Numbered from the stretch's first letter, positions 8,942-17,791 are shown. The stretch is DNA of 64,000 bases from JAPPHA01 sp965221575 (GCA_965221575.1 CBDCSM010000012.1:434001-498000); one strand, 5' to 3'. Translations and numbers: made by a program. Notes: generated by a model not told the origin, from the sequence alone.

Positions 8942-11122
8942 TCAGGATTGCGCGCGGCCCGGTTCCGCCAGGTTTTCGAATGCCGAGCGGAATGTATGCA
9001 CAATTTCCTCCATGGCGATCTCATCGTCGCCGCACCGGAATGTATTGCCGCAAAACATGCCGACTTCCCTGGCCGGGACGTCAAGCATGTCTGCTTCCGC
9101 AAGCAAACGGGGTGCGGACTCCGGGGACACCGCGAGAAGGTATCGACCCTGGTCTTCTCCAAAGAACCAGCCCAGGTCTCCCGAATCGAGAGTCAATCCG
9201 ACTCCTGACCGTTCCGCCAGTTCGAACCCTGCCAGGGCAAGTCCGCCGTCTGAAAGATCCGTCGCCGCATGGATAAGCGATTGGCAGGACCTGACAAAGT
9301 CTCCGTAAACGCGCTCGGAGTGCAGATCGACGGAGGGGGGAGGGCCTTCTTCCCTGTGGAAGACCTCCGCGAGCAAGGCAGACTGCCCCAGGTGGCCGCG
9401 GGTTTCGCCGACAAGTATGGCGATGTCGCCATCGGCCGCCCTGGTCCCTATAAGCGAGTCAAGTCGATCAATCAGGCCAACCGCGCCGATCGTCGGGGTA
9501 GGGAGGATCGCTTCACCGTCAGTCTCGTTGTAGAATGACACGTTTCCGGAGACGACGGGCATGTCCAGAGCCGTACAGGCTTCGCTGATGCCGGCGATGC
9601 AACCGGCGAACTGGCCCATGATGGCCGGATTCTCGGGGTTTCCGAAATTCAGGCAGTCGGTGCACGCGATCGGAACCGCACCGGTTGCAGTGAGGTTTCG
9701 GTATGCCTCGGCAACAGCCTGCCTGCCGCCAACCTCGGGGTCGGCAGCGCAATAACGCGGCGTGACGTCGGAAGTAAACGCCAGCGCCTTGTTGGTGCCG
9801 TGAACACGAACCACGGCGGCTCCAATTCCGGGCGGGCGCACCGTGTCCGCCATTACCGAGCTGTCATACTGCTGGTAGACCCAGTGCCGTGACGCGAGAT
9901 TGGGCGACGAAAGGAGGGATTTCAAGGCCAGAACCGGGGTGATTTCCGGAATATCCGCAAGCGGCGGCTGGGGTGGAGTCGCACGGGTTTCACGGTCGTA
10001 CTCCGGAGCTTCCCGGGAAAGTGCGCTCAGGGGCAGGTCCGCCTTGACCTCCCCATTCAGCGTGACGACAAAGCGGTCATCCGGGATGGTCTTGCCGATG
10101 ATCGCAAACTCCAGGTCCCACTTTTCGAAAATGTCTCGCGCGATTTCATCGTGACCCGGGTTCATGACCATCAGCATGCGTTCCTGCGATTCGCTGAGCA
10201 TCATTTCGTAAGCCGTCATCCCTTCCTCCCGGACGGGAACGCATTCGAGATCCAGACGGACTCCGAGACCGCCCTTGTCTCCCATCTCGACGGCCGAGCA
10301 GGTCAGCCCCGCAGCTCCCATGTCCTGTATGGCGTTGACGGCCCCCGTTGCCATCAATTCGAGGCAGGCTTCGAGCAGCCGCTTCTCCGTAAACGGATCC
10401 CCGACCTGAACCGTCGATCGACTTCCCGAGTCGGCACTATCGAACTCCGAAGACGCCATCGACGATCCGCCGACGCCGTCGCGTCCCGTGCGTGCACCGA
10501 GATAGACGACCGGCCTGCCAGCGCTGCTTGCGGCCGAGTAGAAAATGCTGTCGGTCTCGACAAGGCCGGCTGCGAAGGCGTTAACCAGGCAGTTTCCGTC
10601 ATACGCCCTGTGGAACCGAACTTCGCCGCCAACGGTCGGCACGCCAAAACAGTTTCCGTAACTTCCTATTCCTTCGACGGCTCCCGAAAGCAGGGACTTT
10701 GTCTTCGGGTGATCAGGTGAACCGAATGACAGGGAGTTCATCGCTGCGATTGGCCTGGCTCCCATCGTGAATACATCGCGGAGAATTCCTCCCACCCCGG
10801 TTGCCGCTCCCTGGAACGGCTCGATGTACGAGGGGTGATTATGGCTTTCCATCTTGAAGACGACCGCGTGGCCATCGCCAATGTCCACGACCCCGGCATT
10901 CTCACCCGGGCCACGGATTACCCTGGGCCCCGTAGTCGGAAGCTGGCGTAACCACTTGCGCGATGATTTGTATGAGCAATGCTCATTCCACATCGCCGAG
11001 ATGATCCCGAGTTCGGTGAAACTCGGCGTACGGCCAAGCATGTCGAGAACACGCTGATACTCCGTGGAATTCAGTCCGTGATCCTGAATGACGACGTCCG
11101 TTATCTCTGGTTCCTGTCTCAC
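8942..11122 (-). CDS. purL: Phosphoribosylformylglycinamidine synthase II, PurL
   Basis: A 726-aa small-type PurL, the ATP-dependent synthetase subunit that makes FGAM from FGAR in step four of de novo purine synthesis, working with PurS and PurQ (not in this window). Family landmarks visible in order: SAMWNEHCSYKSS near residue 45, KMESHNHPSYIEPFQGAATGVGG near 90-115, QDMGAAGLTCSAVEMG near 265, the second-half repeat TDCLNFGNPENP near 490, and DLSDGGLALAG near 645. The start at 11122 is GTG, preceded by GGGGAAAG. It stands alone here; purM and purN lie 45 kb away. Confidence 0.96.
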   Translation of the reverse strand: MRQEPEITDVVIQDHGLNSTEYQRVLDMLGRTPSFTELGIISAMWNEHCSYKSSRKWLRQLPTTGPRVIRGPGENAGVVDIGDGHAVVFKMESHNHPSYIEPFQGAATGVGGILRDVFTMGARPIAAMNSLSFGSPDHPKTKSLLSGAVEGIGSYGNCFGVPTVGGEVRFHRAYDGNCLVNAFAAGLVETDSIFYSAASSAGRPVVYLGARTGRDGVGGSSMASSEFDSADSGSRSTVQVGDPFTEKRLLEACLELMATGAVNAIQDMGAAGLTCSAVEMGDKGGLGVRLDLECVPVREEGMTAYEMMLSESQERMLMVMNPGHDEIARDIFEKWDLEFAIIGKTIPDDRFVVTLNGEVKADLPLSALSREAPEYDRETRATPPQPPLADIPEITPVLALKSLLSSPNLASRHWVYQQYDSSVMADTVRPPGIGAAVVRVHGTNKALAFTSDVTPRYCAADPEVGGRQAVAEAYRNLTATGAVPIACTDCLNFGNPENPAIMGQFAGCIAGISEACTALDMPVVSGNVSFYNETDGEAILPTPTIGAVGLIDRLDSLIGTRAADGDIAILVGETRGHLGQSALLAEVFHREEGPPPSVDLHSERVYGDFVRSCQSLIHAATDLSDGGLALAGFELAERSGVGLTLDSGDLGWFFGEDQGRYLLAVSPESAPRLLAEADMLDVPAREVGMFCGNTFRCGDDEIAMEEIVHTFRSAFENLAEPGRAQS

Positions 11123-11293
11123 CTTTCCCCGCTCTTCATCCCTGCATGCTGGATGGACGCCGCCGGATTCGGCGGCTTCAGGGTTCGCCGAAAGACAAGT
11201 GGAAACCCCGCGAAAAAGTCCCTGTGGGCGGCTGGCACGGCACTGGTCGCCCGAACCGGTCTGCCCAGACCGGAAAGACAGGGATAGATCGCG

Positions 11294-12223
11294 TCAGGAA
11301 CGGGCACCCCCGGCATGTGACGCACTGCCATCGGACTCGTGGATTTTTCTGTATGCGATGATCTCATGAATGACGAAATCGCGGAATGCCGCCACCCGTT
11401 TCGAATGCCTGAGTTCTTCGGGATAGGCAAGGTACACGGGGATTCCCAGGCTCTGCTCATCCGGAAGTACCCTGACGAGCTGCGGGAAATCGTCCGTGAC
11501 ATAGTCAGGCAAGACCCCGATCCCCACACCGTGCAGCACGGCCTGGAGCACGCCGAAGTAATTGTTCACGGTCATGTGCGAACAGTGTTCGGATTTCAGG
11601 AACGGCACGGTCCAGTGGTAGGCTGAATTCGGTTGTTCGGTCGCCGGGCTCTGGCTGATGAGACGGTGATCGTGAAGCTGGGCACGGGTGGACGGAGCGC
11701 CGTTGACCGCCAGGTACTCCTGCGACGCGTAAAGGCGCATGTTGACCGTCATCAGTCTGCGGCGAATGAGCTCTGCCTGGCTGGGCTCTTTCATCCGAAT
11801 GGCGACGTCGGCTTCCCTCATGGACAAATCCAGAACGTGTTCCGCAAGCCGGAGGTCGATCTTGAGGTTCGGGTGACGCGCGAACAGTTGACCGATTCGG
11901 GGCGCCAGCCACAAGGTTCCGAACCCTGTCGTTGTCGTCACCCTCAGTTCGCCTTGTACCGCGTTTTGATCGTCATGGATCCTGACTTCCGTTCGGTCGA
12001 TCTCCGACCTGATCTTCTTCGCGGCCTCGAACAGGAGTTCGCCGGACTCCGTCAGGATCAATCCGCGCGCGTGCCGGTGAAACAGAACCGTAGCCAGGCT
12101 GTCCTCCAGGGCGCGGATCTGCCTGCTGACCGCCGACTGGGAAAGGTGCAGAATTTCGCCCGCCCTCGTCAGACTGCCGGCTTCCGCGACGGCATGAAAA
12201 ACGCGTAGCTTGTCCCAGTCCAT
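11294..12223 (-). CDS. LysR-family transcriptional regulator
   Basis: A 309-aa protein with a typical N-terminal winged helix-turn-helix (residues 1-60: LRVFHAVAEAGSLTRAGEIL, SQSAVSRQIRALE) and a LysR substrate-binding domain (about 90-295). The HTH has the usual AVSRQI recognition segment. It is followed on the same strand by nothing obvious and separated from tusA by 130 bp. LysR regulators often control a divergent neighbour, but here the upstream gene (tusA) runs in the same direction, so the target cannot be named. The C-terminal 15 residues (SDGSASHAGGARS) are a nonconserved tail. Confidence 0.92.
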   Translation of the reverse strand: MDWDKLRVFHAVAEAGSLTRAGEILHLSQSAVSRQIRALEDSLATVLFHRHARGLILTESGELLFEAAKKIRSEIDRTEVRIHDDQNAVQGELRVTTTTGFGTLWLAPRIGQLFARHPNLKIDLRLAEHVLDLSMREADVAIRMKEPSQAELIRRRLMTVNMRLYASQEYLAVNGAPSTRAQLHDHRLISQSPATEQPNSAYHWTVPFLKSEHCSHMTVNNYFGVLQAVLHGVGIGVLPDYVTDDFPQLVRVLPDEQSLGIPVYLAYPEELRHSKRVAAFRDFVIHEIIAYRKIHESDGSASHAGGARS

Positions 12224-12352
12224 GGGCTGGTTTCCTTCGCTGGCCCTTCCCCCGAACCTGAAATCGGGAACAGTGCAGGGCTCTTTTCAATCACCCGGTG
12301 TTCCCCGATCGCAAGTCCGATCCCCGGACCAGGCCAGACGGGGAAGTGCCTG

Positions 12353-12586
12353 TCATCCCTTTTGAACCAGGAATTCGAATGGCAATGCCGATGTGCAGTA
12401 CTTGACCATTCTGTGGCCCTGCTCGTCACAGAAGTGCGGAAAATCCACGACCGCCGCCGGATCGTCAGCCAGGATTCGAAGAACCTGGCCTTGGCCCATG
12501 TCCCGCAACCTTCGTCGGGCCTTCAATACGGGGAGTGGACATTGCAGACCGGTCGCGTCCAGTTCGGCATCCCAATCCTGATCCAT
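12353..12586 (-). CDS. TusA-like sulfur-carrier protein
   Basis: A 77-aa SirA/TusA-fold protein. The sulfur-accepting motif is at the N-terminus, in LDATGLQCPLPVLKARRRL (catalytic-type Cys16, followed by the CPxP signature), and the family's hydrophobic strand pattern follows (LRILADDPAAVVDFPHFC). The ATG at 12586 gives the canonical length; the much longer open frame upstream (to 13288) is antisense to ccdA and is not part of the gene. TusA proteins relay persulfide sulfur from cysteine desulfurases to tRNA thiolation or molybdenum-cofactor enzymes, or act in sulfur oxidation. Divergent from ccdA, 81 bp away, so the two may share a promoter region. Confidence 0.9.
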   Translation of the reverse strand: MDQDWDAELDATGLQCPLPVLKARRRLRDMGQGQVLRILADDPAAVVDFPHFCDEQGHRMVKYCTSALPFEFLVQKG

Positions 12587-12667
12587 GGGTGTCCGATAGG
12601 TCGCCTTGAAACGAATGTCCACGGATTTGTGAGCGATGCGGAGATGACCGCAGCGCTGCGGGAGTTT

Positions 12668-13432
12668 ATGGGTGTTTGCATGATCGGGATTGACATATTC
12701 GAATCGAGTCCGATGGTCGCCGTCGGCCTGGCCGGTTTTGCAGGCTTGCTCAGTTTCCTGAGCCCGTGCGTACTTCCGATCGTACCTCCATACCTGGCGT
12801 TCATGGGAGGCATCACCGTGAGCGACATGGAAGAACACGGTGATTCCGACAACCGGGTTCTCATCGCGGCGTGTTGCTTTGTCGCCGGCCTCTCGGTCGT
12901 GTTCATGTTTCTCGGCTTGGCCGCGTCTGCTGCCGGACGCATGTTGCTTCAGTTCCAGGCGGAACTCGGAATTGCGGCAGGACTGATGATTCTTGTCTTC
13001 GGAATTCACTTCCTCGGAATATTCCGGATTCCCCTGTTTGACCGGGAGGCCAGGATCAACACTGGTGGTTGGGGAGGGAACGCACTCGGGGCATTCGTCC
13101 TCGGTTTGGCTTTCGCGTTCGGCTGGACCCCTTGTATCGGTCCGATACTGGGTGCCATCCTTTCTTTGGTCATTCAGGAAGGCTCGGGGTCTTACGGGGC
13201 CGCTCTCATGGCGGCATATGCTGTCGGGCTGGGAGTCCCGTTCATCCTGGTTGCCGCCTTCATGAGAAGGTCGCTCGGTATCATGCAACGCTTTCGACGC
13301 GTTTCAACCTGGTTCGAACGGACGGCGGGTTGCCTGTTTCTCCTGGTCGGTACCTTGCTTGTGACCGGCAATTTTTCGGATGTTTCTTTCTGGTTGTTGG
13401 AAACGTTTCCAGGACTCGCCGAATTCGGGTGA
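12668..13432 (+). CDS. ccdA: CcdA-type cytochrome c biogenesis / thiol-disulfide membrane protein
   Basis: A 254-aa six-helix DsbD-beta/CcdA protein that passes electrons from cytoplasmic thioredoxin across the inner membrane to periplasmic thiol enzymes, including those that prepare cytochrome c. The two redox cysteines lie in SFLSPCVLPIVPPYLAF (helix 1) and FGWTPCIGPILGA (helix 4), both in the family-typical proline-rich context. The open frame extends upstream to 12362 but there overlaps tusA antisense. I chose the ATG at 12668 because GGGAG lies just before it; ATG 12680 is an alternative. The divergent tusA hints at a shared thiol/sulfur role, but this is only positional. Confidence 0.9.
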   Translation: MGVCMIGIDIFESSPMVAVGLAGFAGLLSFLSPCVLPIVPPYLAFMGGITVSDMEEHGDSDNRVLIAACCFVAGLSVVFMFLGLAASAAGRMLLQFQAELGIAAGLMILVFGIHFLGIFRIPLFDREARINTGGWGGNALGAFVLGLAFAFGWTPCIGPILGAILSLVIQEGSGSYGAALMAAYAVGLGVPFILVAAFMRRSLGIMQRFRRVSTWFERTAGCLFLLVGTLLVTGNFSDVSFWLLETFPGLAEFG

Positions 13433-13501
13433 CGCCGACCTTGGCCCGCGTGCGGCGGTACCGTTCCGCGTTCAGGCGGCGGCCCGTGTCTCGCATGACC
13501 G

Positions 13502-13753
13502 TCAGCCTCTTGAATTCGCTGTCTCCGACTTGCGTGAGCGACGCCTGTGCCATTCGAGAACAAACACACGAATGGCCGAAGCAAGTCCCGATTTCATGCG
13601 TCTTGCCGCATCGATCTCCGTGATCAGCGCGTTTCGTGAGATCCCTCTTTCACGCGCGATTTCACCTAGGTCCATCCAGAACCCGGTTTCGAGCGAGACG
13701 CTGGTCCGGTGACCTCGGATGGTCACCGAATACTTTTCCGGTCGTGCGTACAT
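13502..13753 (-). CDS. Ribbon-helix-helix domain protein
   Basis: An 83-aa protein with the alphaproteobacterial RHH pattern: a strand segment YSVTIRGHRTSVSLETGFW, then two helices, LGEIARERGISRNALITEID and SGLASAIRVFVLEW. It probably binds DNA as a dimer through the beta-ribbon, but proteins of this family are mostly uncharacterised. Immediately downstream on the same strand of fumC (13866-15281), with a gap of 112 bp, so it may be co-transcribed with it. The C-terminal tail is basic (HRRRSRK). Confidence 0.82.
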   Translation of the reverse strand: MYARPEKYSVTIRGHRTSVSLETGFWMDLGEIARERGISRNALITEIDAARRMKSGLASAIRVFVLEWHRRRSRKSETANSRG

Positions 13754-13865
13754 GTCGACGAAATGGGCGGATCCGGACTACGATTGCGCCGCGTTTTCCG
13801 CACCGGCCCGGCCGTCCCGGGCCAGGAGCCAGGGAGCGACCCCGCGAAGGCACGATTGCGGGAAT

Positions 13866-15281
13866 TCATTTCGGCCCCAACATGCGTTCCGGCCTGACGA
13901 CACGATCGAATGTTTCTTCGTCGACGTATCCCAGCCGTAGCGCCTCTTCCTTGAGAGTCGTGCCATTCGCATGCGCCGACTTCGCGACCTTCGTGGCGTT
14001 GTCGTACCCGATTTCCGGAGCGAGTGCCGTGACAAGCATCAGGCTGTCATTGAGCAGGGTATCAATTCGCGACGTGTTGGCCTCGATTCCGGCCACGCAA
14101 TTGTCGGCAAACGCACGGGACGAGTCGGCGAGAAGCTGTATCGACTGCAGTACGTTATAGACCATGACCGGCTTGAACACGTTGAGTTCGAAGTGGCCCT
14201 GCGAGCCAGCGAATCCGACGGCCGCATCGTTGCCCATGACGTGAACCGCAGCCTGGGTGATTGCTTCGCACTGGGTCGGATTGACCTTGCCGGGCATGAT
14301 CGAGCTTCCCGGTTCGTTCTCCGGAAGCGACAGTTCGCCGAAGCCGCACCTGGGACCGGAACCCAGAAAGCGGATGTCGTTGGCGATCTTGAACAGGCTG
14401 GCCGCCAGCGCGCGGAGCGATCCGGACACCCCGACAACGGCGTCATGGGCGGCGAGCGCCTCAAACTTGTTCGCCGCCGTCACGAATGGCAATCCGGTCT
14501 GTTCAGCGATTCGAGCCGCGATCGCGACGTCCCAGCCGCGAGGCGAATTCAGTCCGGTTCCCACGGCGGTCCCACCCTGCGCCAGCGGGTAAATCGACTT
14601 CAGGGCCAGGCGCACGCGGTCAATACCTGCCTCAAGCTGGTGCGCATAGCCTCCGAATTCCTGGCCCAGCGTGAGCGGGGTCGCGTCCTGGGTGTGCGTT
14701 CGGCCGATCTTGATAATCGATTCGAACTCCCCGGATTTGGCGGCCAGGCAGCGGTGCAGGTGTTCAAGTTCAGGTAGCAGGTGATCGTGTGCCGTCATCG
14801 CAATGGCGATATGCATGGCGGTCGGATAGGTGTCGTTGGATGACTGCCCCTTGTTGCAATGATCGTTCGGGTGGACAGGGGATTTGGTTCCGACTTCGCC
14901 CCCCAGGATTTCGATGGCCCGATTGGCGATGACCTCGTTCGCGTTCATGTTCGTCTGTGTTCCGGACCCCGTTTGCCAGACGACGAGGGGAAAGTGATCA
15001 TCGAGGCTGCCACCGGCGACCTCTTCCGCCGCCTGCACGATCGCGGATCCGATCTCGGGATCGATCAGCTTCCGCTCCACGTTTTCTTCGGCACAGGCCT
15101 TCTTGATGATTCCGAGTGCACGGATGAGAGAGACCGGCTGCCGCTCCCATCCGATCGGAAAGTTCGCGAGACTTCGCTGTGTCTGCGCGCCCCAGTACCT
15201 GTCTGACGGGATCTCGATCGGACCGAAACTGTCGGTTTCCGTCCTTGTATCACGTATCTGGCCCGCCGCATGATTCGGCAT
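13866..15281 (-). CDS. fumC: Class II fumarate hydratase
   Basis: A 471-aa fumarase/aspartase-superfamily enzyme that hydrates fumarate to L-malate in the TCA cycle. Recognised by TGSGTQTNMNANEVIANRA (about residue 105), HPNDHCNKGQSSNDTYPTAMH (about 138-158), GRTHTQDATPLTLGQEF (about 195), and the superfamily signature loop GSSIMPGKVNPTQCE (about 330) with its catalytic serine. The oxygen-stable, iron-free class II form. The start at 15281 has an AAGGA ribosome binding site about 10 bases upstream. The neighbouring sspB and RHH genes are a common alphaproteobacterial arrangement. Confidence 0.97.
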   Translation of the reverse strand: MPNHAAGQIRDTRTETDSFGPIEIPSDRYWGAQTQRSLANFPIGWERQPVSLIRALGIIKKACAEENVERKLIDPEIGSAIVQAAEEVAGGSLDDHFPLVVWQTGSGTQTNMNANEVIANRAIEILGGEVGTKSPVHPNDHCNKGQSSNDTYPTAMHIAIAMTAHDHLLPELEHLHRCLAAKSGEFESIIKIGRTHTQDATPLTLGQEFGGYAHQLEAGIDRVRLALKSIYPLAQGGTAVGTGLNSPRGWDVAIAARIAEQTGLPFVTAANKFEALAAHDAVVGVSGSLRALAASLFKIANDIRFLGSGPRCGFGELSLPENEPGSSIMPGKVNPTQCEAITQAAVHVMGNDAAVGFAGSQGHFELNVFKPVMVYNVLQSIQLLADSSRAFADNCVAGIEANTSRIDTLLNDSLMLVTALAPEIGYDNATKVAKSAHANGTTLKEEALRLGYVDEETFDRVVRPERMLGPK

Positions 15282-15350
15282 CTTCCGAAGTCCTTCTATT
15301 TGTCAACTGGAGCCCGCGGACGAATGTCCGCACAGGCCACCACACCCGAT

Positions 15351-15839
15351 CTATCTGGATTTCGGTTTCCGGAAGGAATCCAGTCGGACGACCTTGCCGC
15401 CGTCACCCGGGGCCTGATCAGCCTCAGCTCCTGCATCATCGATCTCGATCATCGGGCTTTCCTGTCTCTGGTCGCCATCCCGATGTGAACCGTACTGGAA
15501 TCGGAGGCCGAATTCGGCCGATGGATCGACAAAGGAGGTGATCGCATCGAACGGAACGGTCAGCTTTTCAGGGGTGTTGTCGAAACTGAGGACAACTGAG
15601 AACGACTTGGAAGAGACCGTCAGGTCCTCGAACCAGTGCTGGAGAACGATGGTCATTTCGTCCGGATGTCGCTCGAGGAGGCGGGGCGGCACGTCCACTC
15701 CTGAGCGTGTCGTGTCAAATGTGACGTAAAAATGGTGCTTGCCCGGCAGACCCTCGCGTCCGATGCGCGCCAGAACATTCGCGATCAGTTCCCGCATCGC
15801 CTGATGCATGAGTTCTCCGTAATCGATTCCTTGATCCAT
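15351..15839 (-). CDS. sspB: SspB-family ClpXP adaptor
   Basis: A 162-aa alpha-type SspB. The ATG at 15839 (MDQGIDYGELM) is preferred over one at 15887 because it gives the family start and has AGGG about ten bases upstream. The core has family-typical segments HFYVTFDTTRSGVDVPPRLLERHPDEMTIVLQ and LTVPFDAITSFVDPSAEFGLRF. An acidic and low-complexity linker leads to a C-terminal tail GGKVVRLDSFRKPK, the type of segment that docks on ClpX. SspB captures ssrA-tagged proteins and delivers them to ClpXP. The tmRNA gene that writes that tag lies only about 250 bp upstream on the same strand, an apt functional neighbour. Confidence 0.93.
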   Translation of the reverse strand: MDQGIDYGELMHQAMRELIANVLARIGREGLPGKHHFYVTFDTTRSGVDVPPRLLERHPDEMTIVLQHWFEDLTVSSKSFSVVLSFDNTPEKLTVPFDAITSFVDPSAEFGLRFQYGSHRDGDQRQESPMIEIDDAGAEADQAPGDGGKVVRLDSFRKPKSR

Positions 15840-16071
15840 ACTGAGAGACCCTTGATGATCAGTAAGCGACGAGTCTTGCCCGGCCATCGCGAATTCACGG
15901 GGTGTTTATCTGACGTCGGCCTGAATTGCGAGAGCGGGACCGTCTTTATCAGCAACCCGCCAAACACCACCAATTCACTTTTCCGCCGTGCGATTGATCA
16001 GGACGCTGATGGTAGACGAAACGGTGCCAGGATGAGTGCAGGCTTCTGTTGCCAGGTGCCTGCCGACCCCG

Positions 16072-16092
16072 CCAGGTCTTGCTGAGACCTGG
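16072..16092 (-). terminator. Perfect inverted repeat just beyond the tmRNA 3' end
   Basis: CCAGGTCT (16072-16079) and AGACCTGG (16085-16092) form a perfect 8-bp stem with a 5-nt loop, immediately downstream of the tmRNA coding piece on the minus strand. No T-run follows. It may be a terminator or a processing/stabilising stem for the precursor. Confidence 0.5.
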
Positions 16093-16331
16093 TCTAAGAG
16101 TTTCGGTTAACCGCGCTGCATCAAGCAGCGAGAGCAACCGGAGCACGATTGTCGTTTGCAATTGTACTGTTTACGCCGATAACGGTGGCAGTCCGCCGAG
16201 CGAAAGCAAGCATCTTTACGCGTCCGTCGATACTGTTTCGGCCCCATGATCTTGGTGGAGCCGCCGGGTACCGCCCCCGGGTCCGGTCCGTTTATTACAT
16301 GTGCGTTTATCGCCATAGTTCCTTGAGGAAC
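16093..16331 (-). ncRNA. ssrA: Two-piece (circularly permuted) tmRNA, alphaproteobacterial type
   Basis: Read on the minus strand, the acceptor piece comes first: a small GTTCC-TCAA-GGAAC hairpin, the T-arm block GGACCCGGGGGCGGTACC, then CGGCTCC-ACCA ending at 16253. After a 7-nt spacer (16252-16246) the coding piece starts at 16245 with GGGGCCG, which pairs with CGGCTCC and contains the G3-U70 alanine identity pair. The tag frame GCA AAC GAC AAT... ends in TGA at 16121 (see the separate entry), followed by a GCTGC/GCAGC stem. This order (acceptor half before coding half) is the permuted form established for alphaproteobacteria. tmRNA, charged with alanine and bound by SmpB, rescues stalled ribosomes and adds a degradation tag. 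Outer ends are approximate: the 5' end is taken from the promoter and the 3' end from the last stem. Confidence 0.93.
16121..16159 (-). other. tmRNA proteolysis-tag reading frame
   Basis: Resume codon GCA at 16159-16157, reading ANDNRAPVALAA and then TGA (16123-16121). The ANDN start matches the alphaproteobacterial tag family, and the ALAA end is the ClpX recognition tail. With the alanine carried by tmRNA itself the added tag would be A-ANDNRAPVALAA. Confidence 0.93.
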
Positions 16332-16337
16332 ACGCCT

Positions 16338-16366
16338 CATATAGTCGAACCTGCCGCAATTGAAAA
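16338..16366 (-). promoter_or_regulatory. Candidate sigma-70 promoter of the tmRNA gene
   Basis: On the minus strand TTTTCA (16366-16361) and TATATG (16343-16338) are separated by exactly 17 bp, each four of six matches to consensus. Transcription would begin near 16331, at the foot of the first acceptor-piece hairpin, which fits the predicted RNA. Confidence 0.5.
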
Positions 16367-16930
16367 GGTCGGAAAGAGAAATGGTTTGAAATTGCGTCAG
16401 GAATTGACCCGCCTTCCCACGTTGAAGTATCGCGAAATTTGTTCTTGTGTTGGCGGCTTCGACCATGGGTCGAGTTCGCGTGGTTCGCCAGTTATGTCCA
16501 AGTAATGTACAGTATTTTCTGTAGTCTTGGATTGGCACTCCGGTTGGGTTTGGGTGCCCGGACGTGCAGCCGCGGCTGTCGCAGGAGGGCTTGCCTCCGG
16601 AACTGTATTCGTTTCAGGGGAGATGCCGACTTCGCGATTCCGCGGCGACCGGGGATTCAGGCCGAAGTCTTCGTGGATTTCGGTACGGATCGCTGAATCC
16701 GTCCACGAATTCAAAAGATCAGCCGGCGCATCTTCAACGATGCGGGATTCGACATTCATGCACAGGAGAAAGGCGGTTTCGGCGCCTTGCTGAACATTCA
16801 AGGCCAACCCCGACGTGATGCAGGACCGGGCAGGCCCGGGTTATCCGCCACCGGGCCGACTCTGGACGTTCCGTTTCAGAACCGCCGGTTGATCGTGAAG
16901 GCACACCGGGCGGACACGGATGGATCGAAT
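16367..16930. other. Region upstream of tmRNA without a confident gene
   Basis: About 560 bp. A minus-strand ORF (16397-16807, 136 codons) has a fairly protein-like composition (LNSWTDSAIRTEIHEDFGLN, TQEQISRYFNVGRR) but no recognisable domain and no clear ribosome binding site; its 3' end comes within about 30 bp of the tmRNA promoter. Several plus-strand ORFs overlap it and look like shadows. I do not call a gene with confidence. Confidence 0.35.
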
Positions 16931-17683
16931 TCAACCACCCGGTGCAGGCGAACCGGGTGTCTCGTAGGAACTGATCGCAATGCCTGATAACTCCTTGATG
17001 AGTTTTCGCGTCATCGCTTCTTCAAAATCCTGGTATCCGCGGGCGACCTCGACAAACGCACCGGGACCGGAAACGACATTGTTCCGGTAGTAGATGCGTA
17101 ATTCCTCGAGCCGGGTTTCCGGTGATCTCCTTAGCCTTTCATCATGTCCGCCGATGACAAGGCCGTTGACCGTCATCACGACGCGGGCCGCTGTCGATCC
17201 GACTGCTTCCGGCGGAACCCCGTAGTTGTTCTTTCCGTCTCCGGACAAGTCGAGCGTATGGCGCCAGCACTCGGGCACCTGGTCGAGGAGTGCTCCGCCG
17301 AATTGAATTGCCGCTCCGATCGCGGTGGTGAATGGCCCCCTGGCCCGTATCCGGCTGTTGAGAATGAGCGCAACGTCCGCCAGGGTCTGTTCGTCTTCAA
17401 TCCTCAACCACTCAAGCACGACTTCGTGATGCCGGTCACCACTCCATTCGAAGACGGAAATCATAACGGGCGTATCGTACGTCCTCAAGAGCAGGCTACT
17501 GACGGCGTCCGAGGTCAGGGCGTTCGCCAACCCCGTCAATTGAAAGCGGTATTCGTCGTAATCAACCGAACCGGACACGTCCATCCCGATCGCAAGTGCC
17601 TGCCTGCAGTTCGCATGCAGAGGAGCCGAGACCCATGTCGCAAGGCACAGAATCGCGGCAGTTATGGAGCGGTATCCCGTCAT
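16931..17683 (-). CDS. Exported DUF1194 (VWA-like) protein
   Basis: A 250-aa protein with a signal peptide (MTGYRSITAAILCLATWVSAPLHA) followed by a von Willebrand A-like fold: the metal-site motif is seen as IGMDVSGSVDYDEY (DxSxS), with IRARGPFTTAIGAAI and LDLSGDGKNNYG supplying the other loop positions. This matches the alphaproteobacterial DUF1194 family, whose role is unknown. The start at 17683 is chosen because it begins the signal peptide and has AGG upstream; the open frame runs to 17749. Two cysteines, one early and one in PECWRHT, may form a periplasmic disulfide. It ends near the sspB/tmRNA region and follows the glyoxalase gene on the same strand. Confidence 0.87.
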   Translation of the reverse strand: MTGYRSITAAILCLATWVSAPLHANCRQALAIGMDVSGSVDYDEYRFQLTGLANALTSDAVSSLLLRTYDTPVMISVFEWSGDRHHEVVLEWLRIEDEQTLADVALILNSRIRARGPFTTAIGAAIQFGGALLDQVPECWRHTLDLSGDGKNNYGVPPEAVGSTAARVVMTVNGLVIGGHDERLRRSPETRLEELRIYYRNNVVSGPGAFVEVARGYQDFEEAMTRKLIKELSGIAISSYETPGSPAPGG

Positions 17684-17791
17684 GTACCGACCTGGAATCG
17701 GTTCATGGGGCGATCGTCGAACGACCGGGGTGGACCGGTGACGAAACATTTCATTGACGGAGTCATTTCGAACAGGAGGACGATCAGTTGA

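Noticed and set aside
12587..13288. Long N-terminal extension of the tusA frame
   Set aside because: It is antisense to ccdA and the TusA domain fits exactly from ATG 12586.
15840..16071. A further gene between sspB and tmRNA
   Set aside because: Only short ORFs without a start context or domain; most likely transcript leader/spacer.
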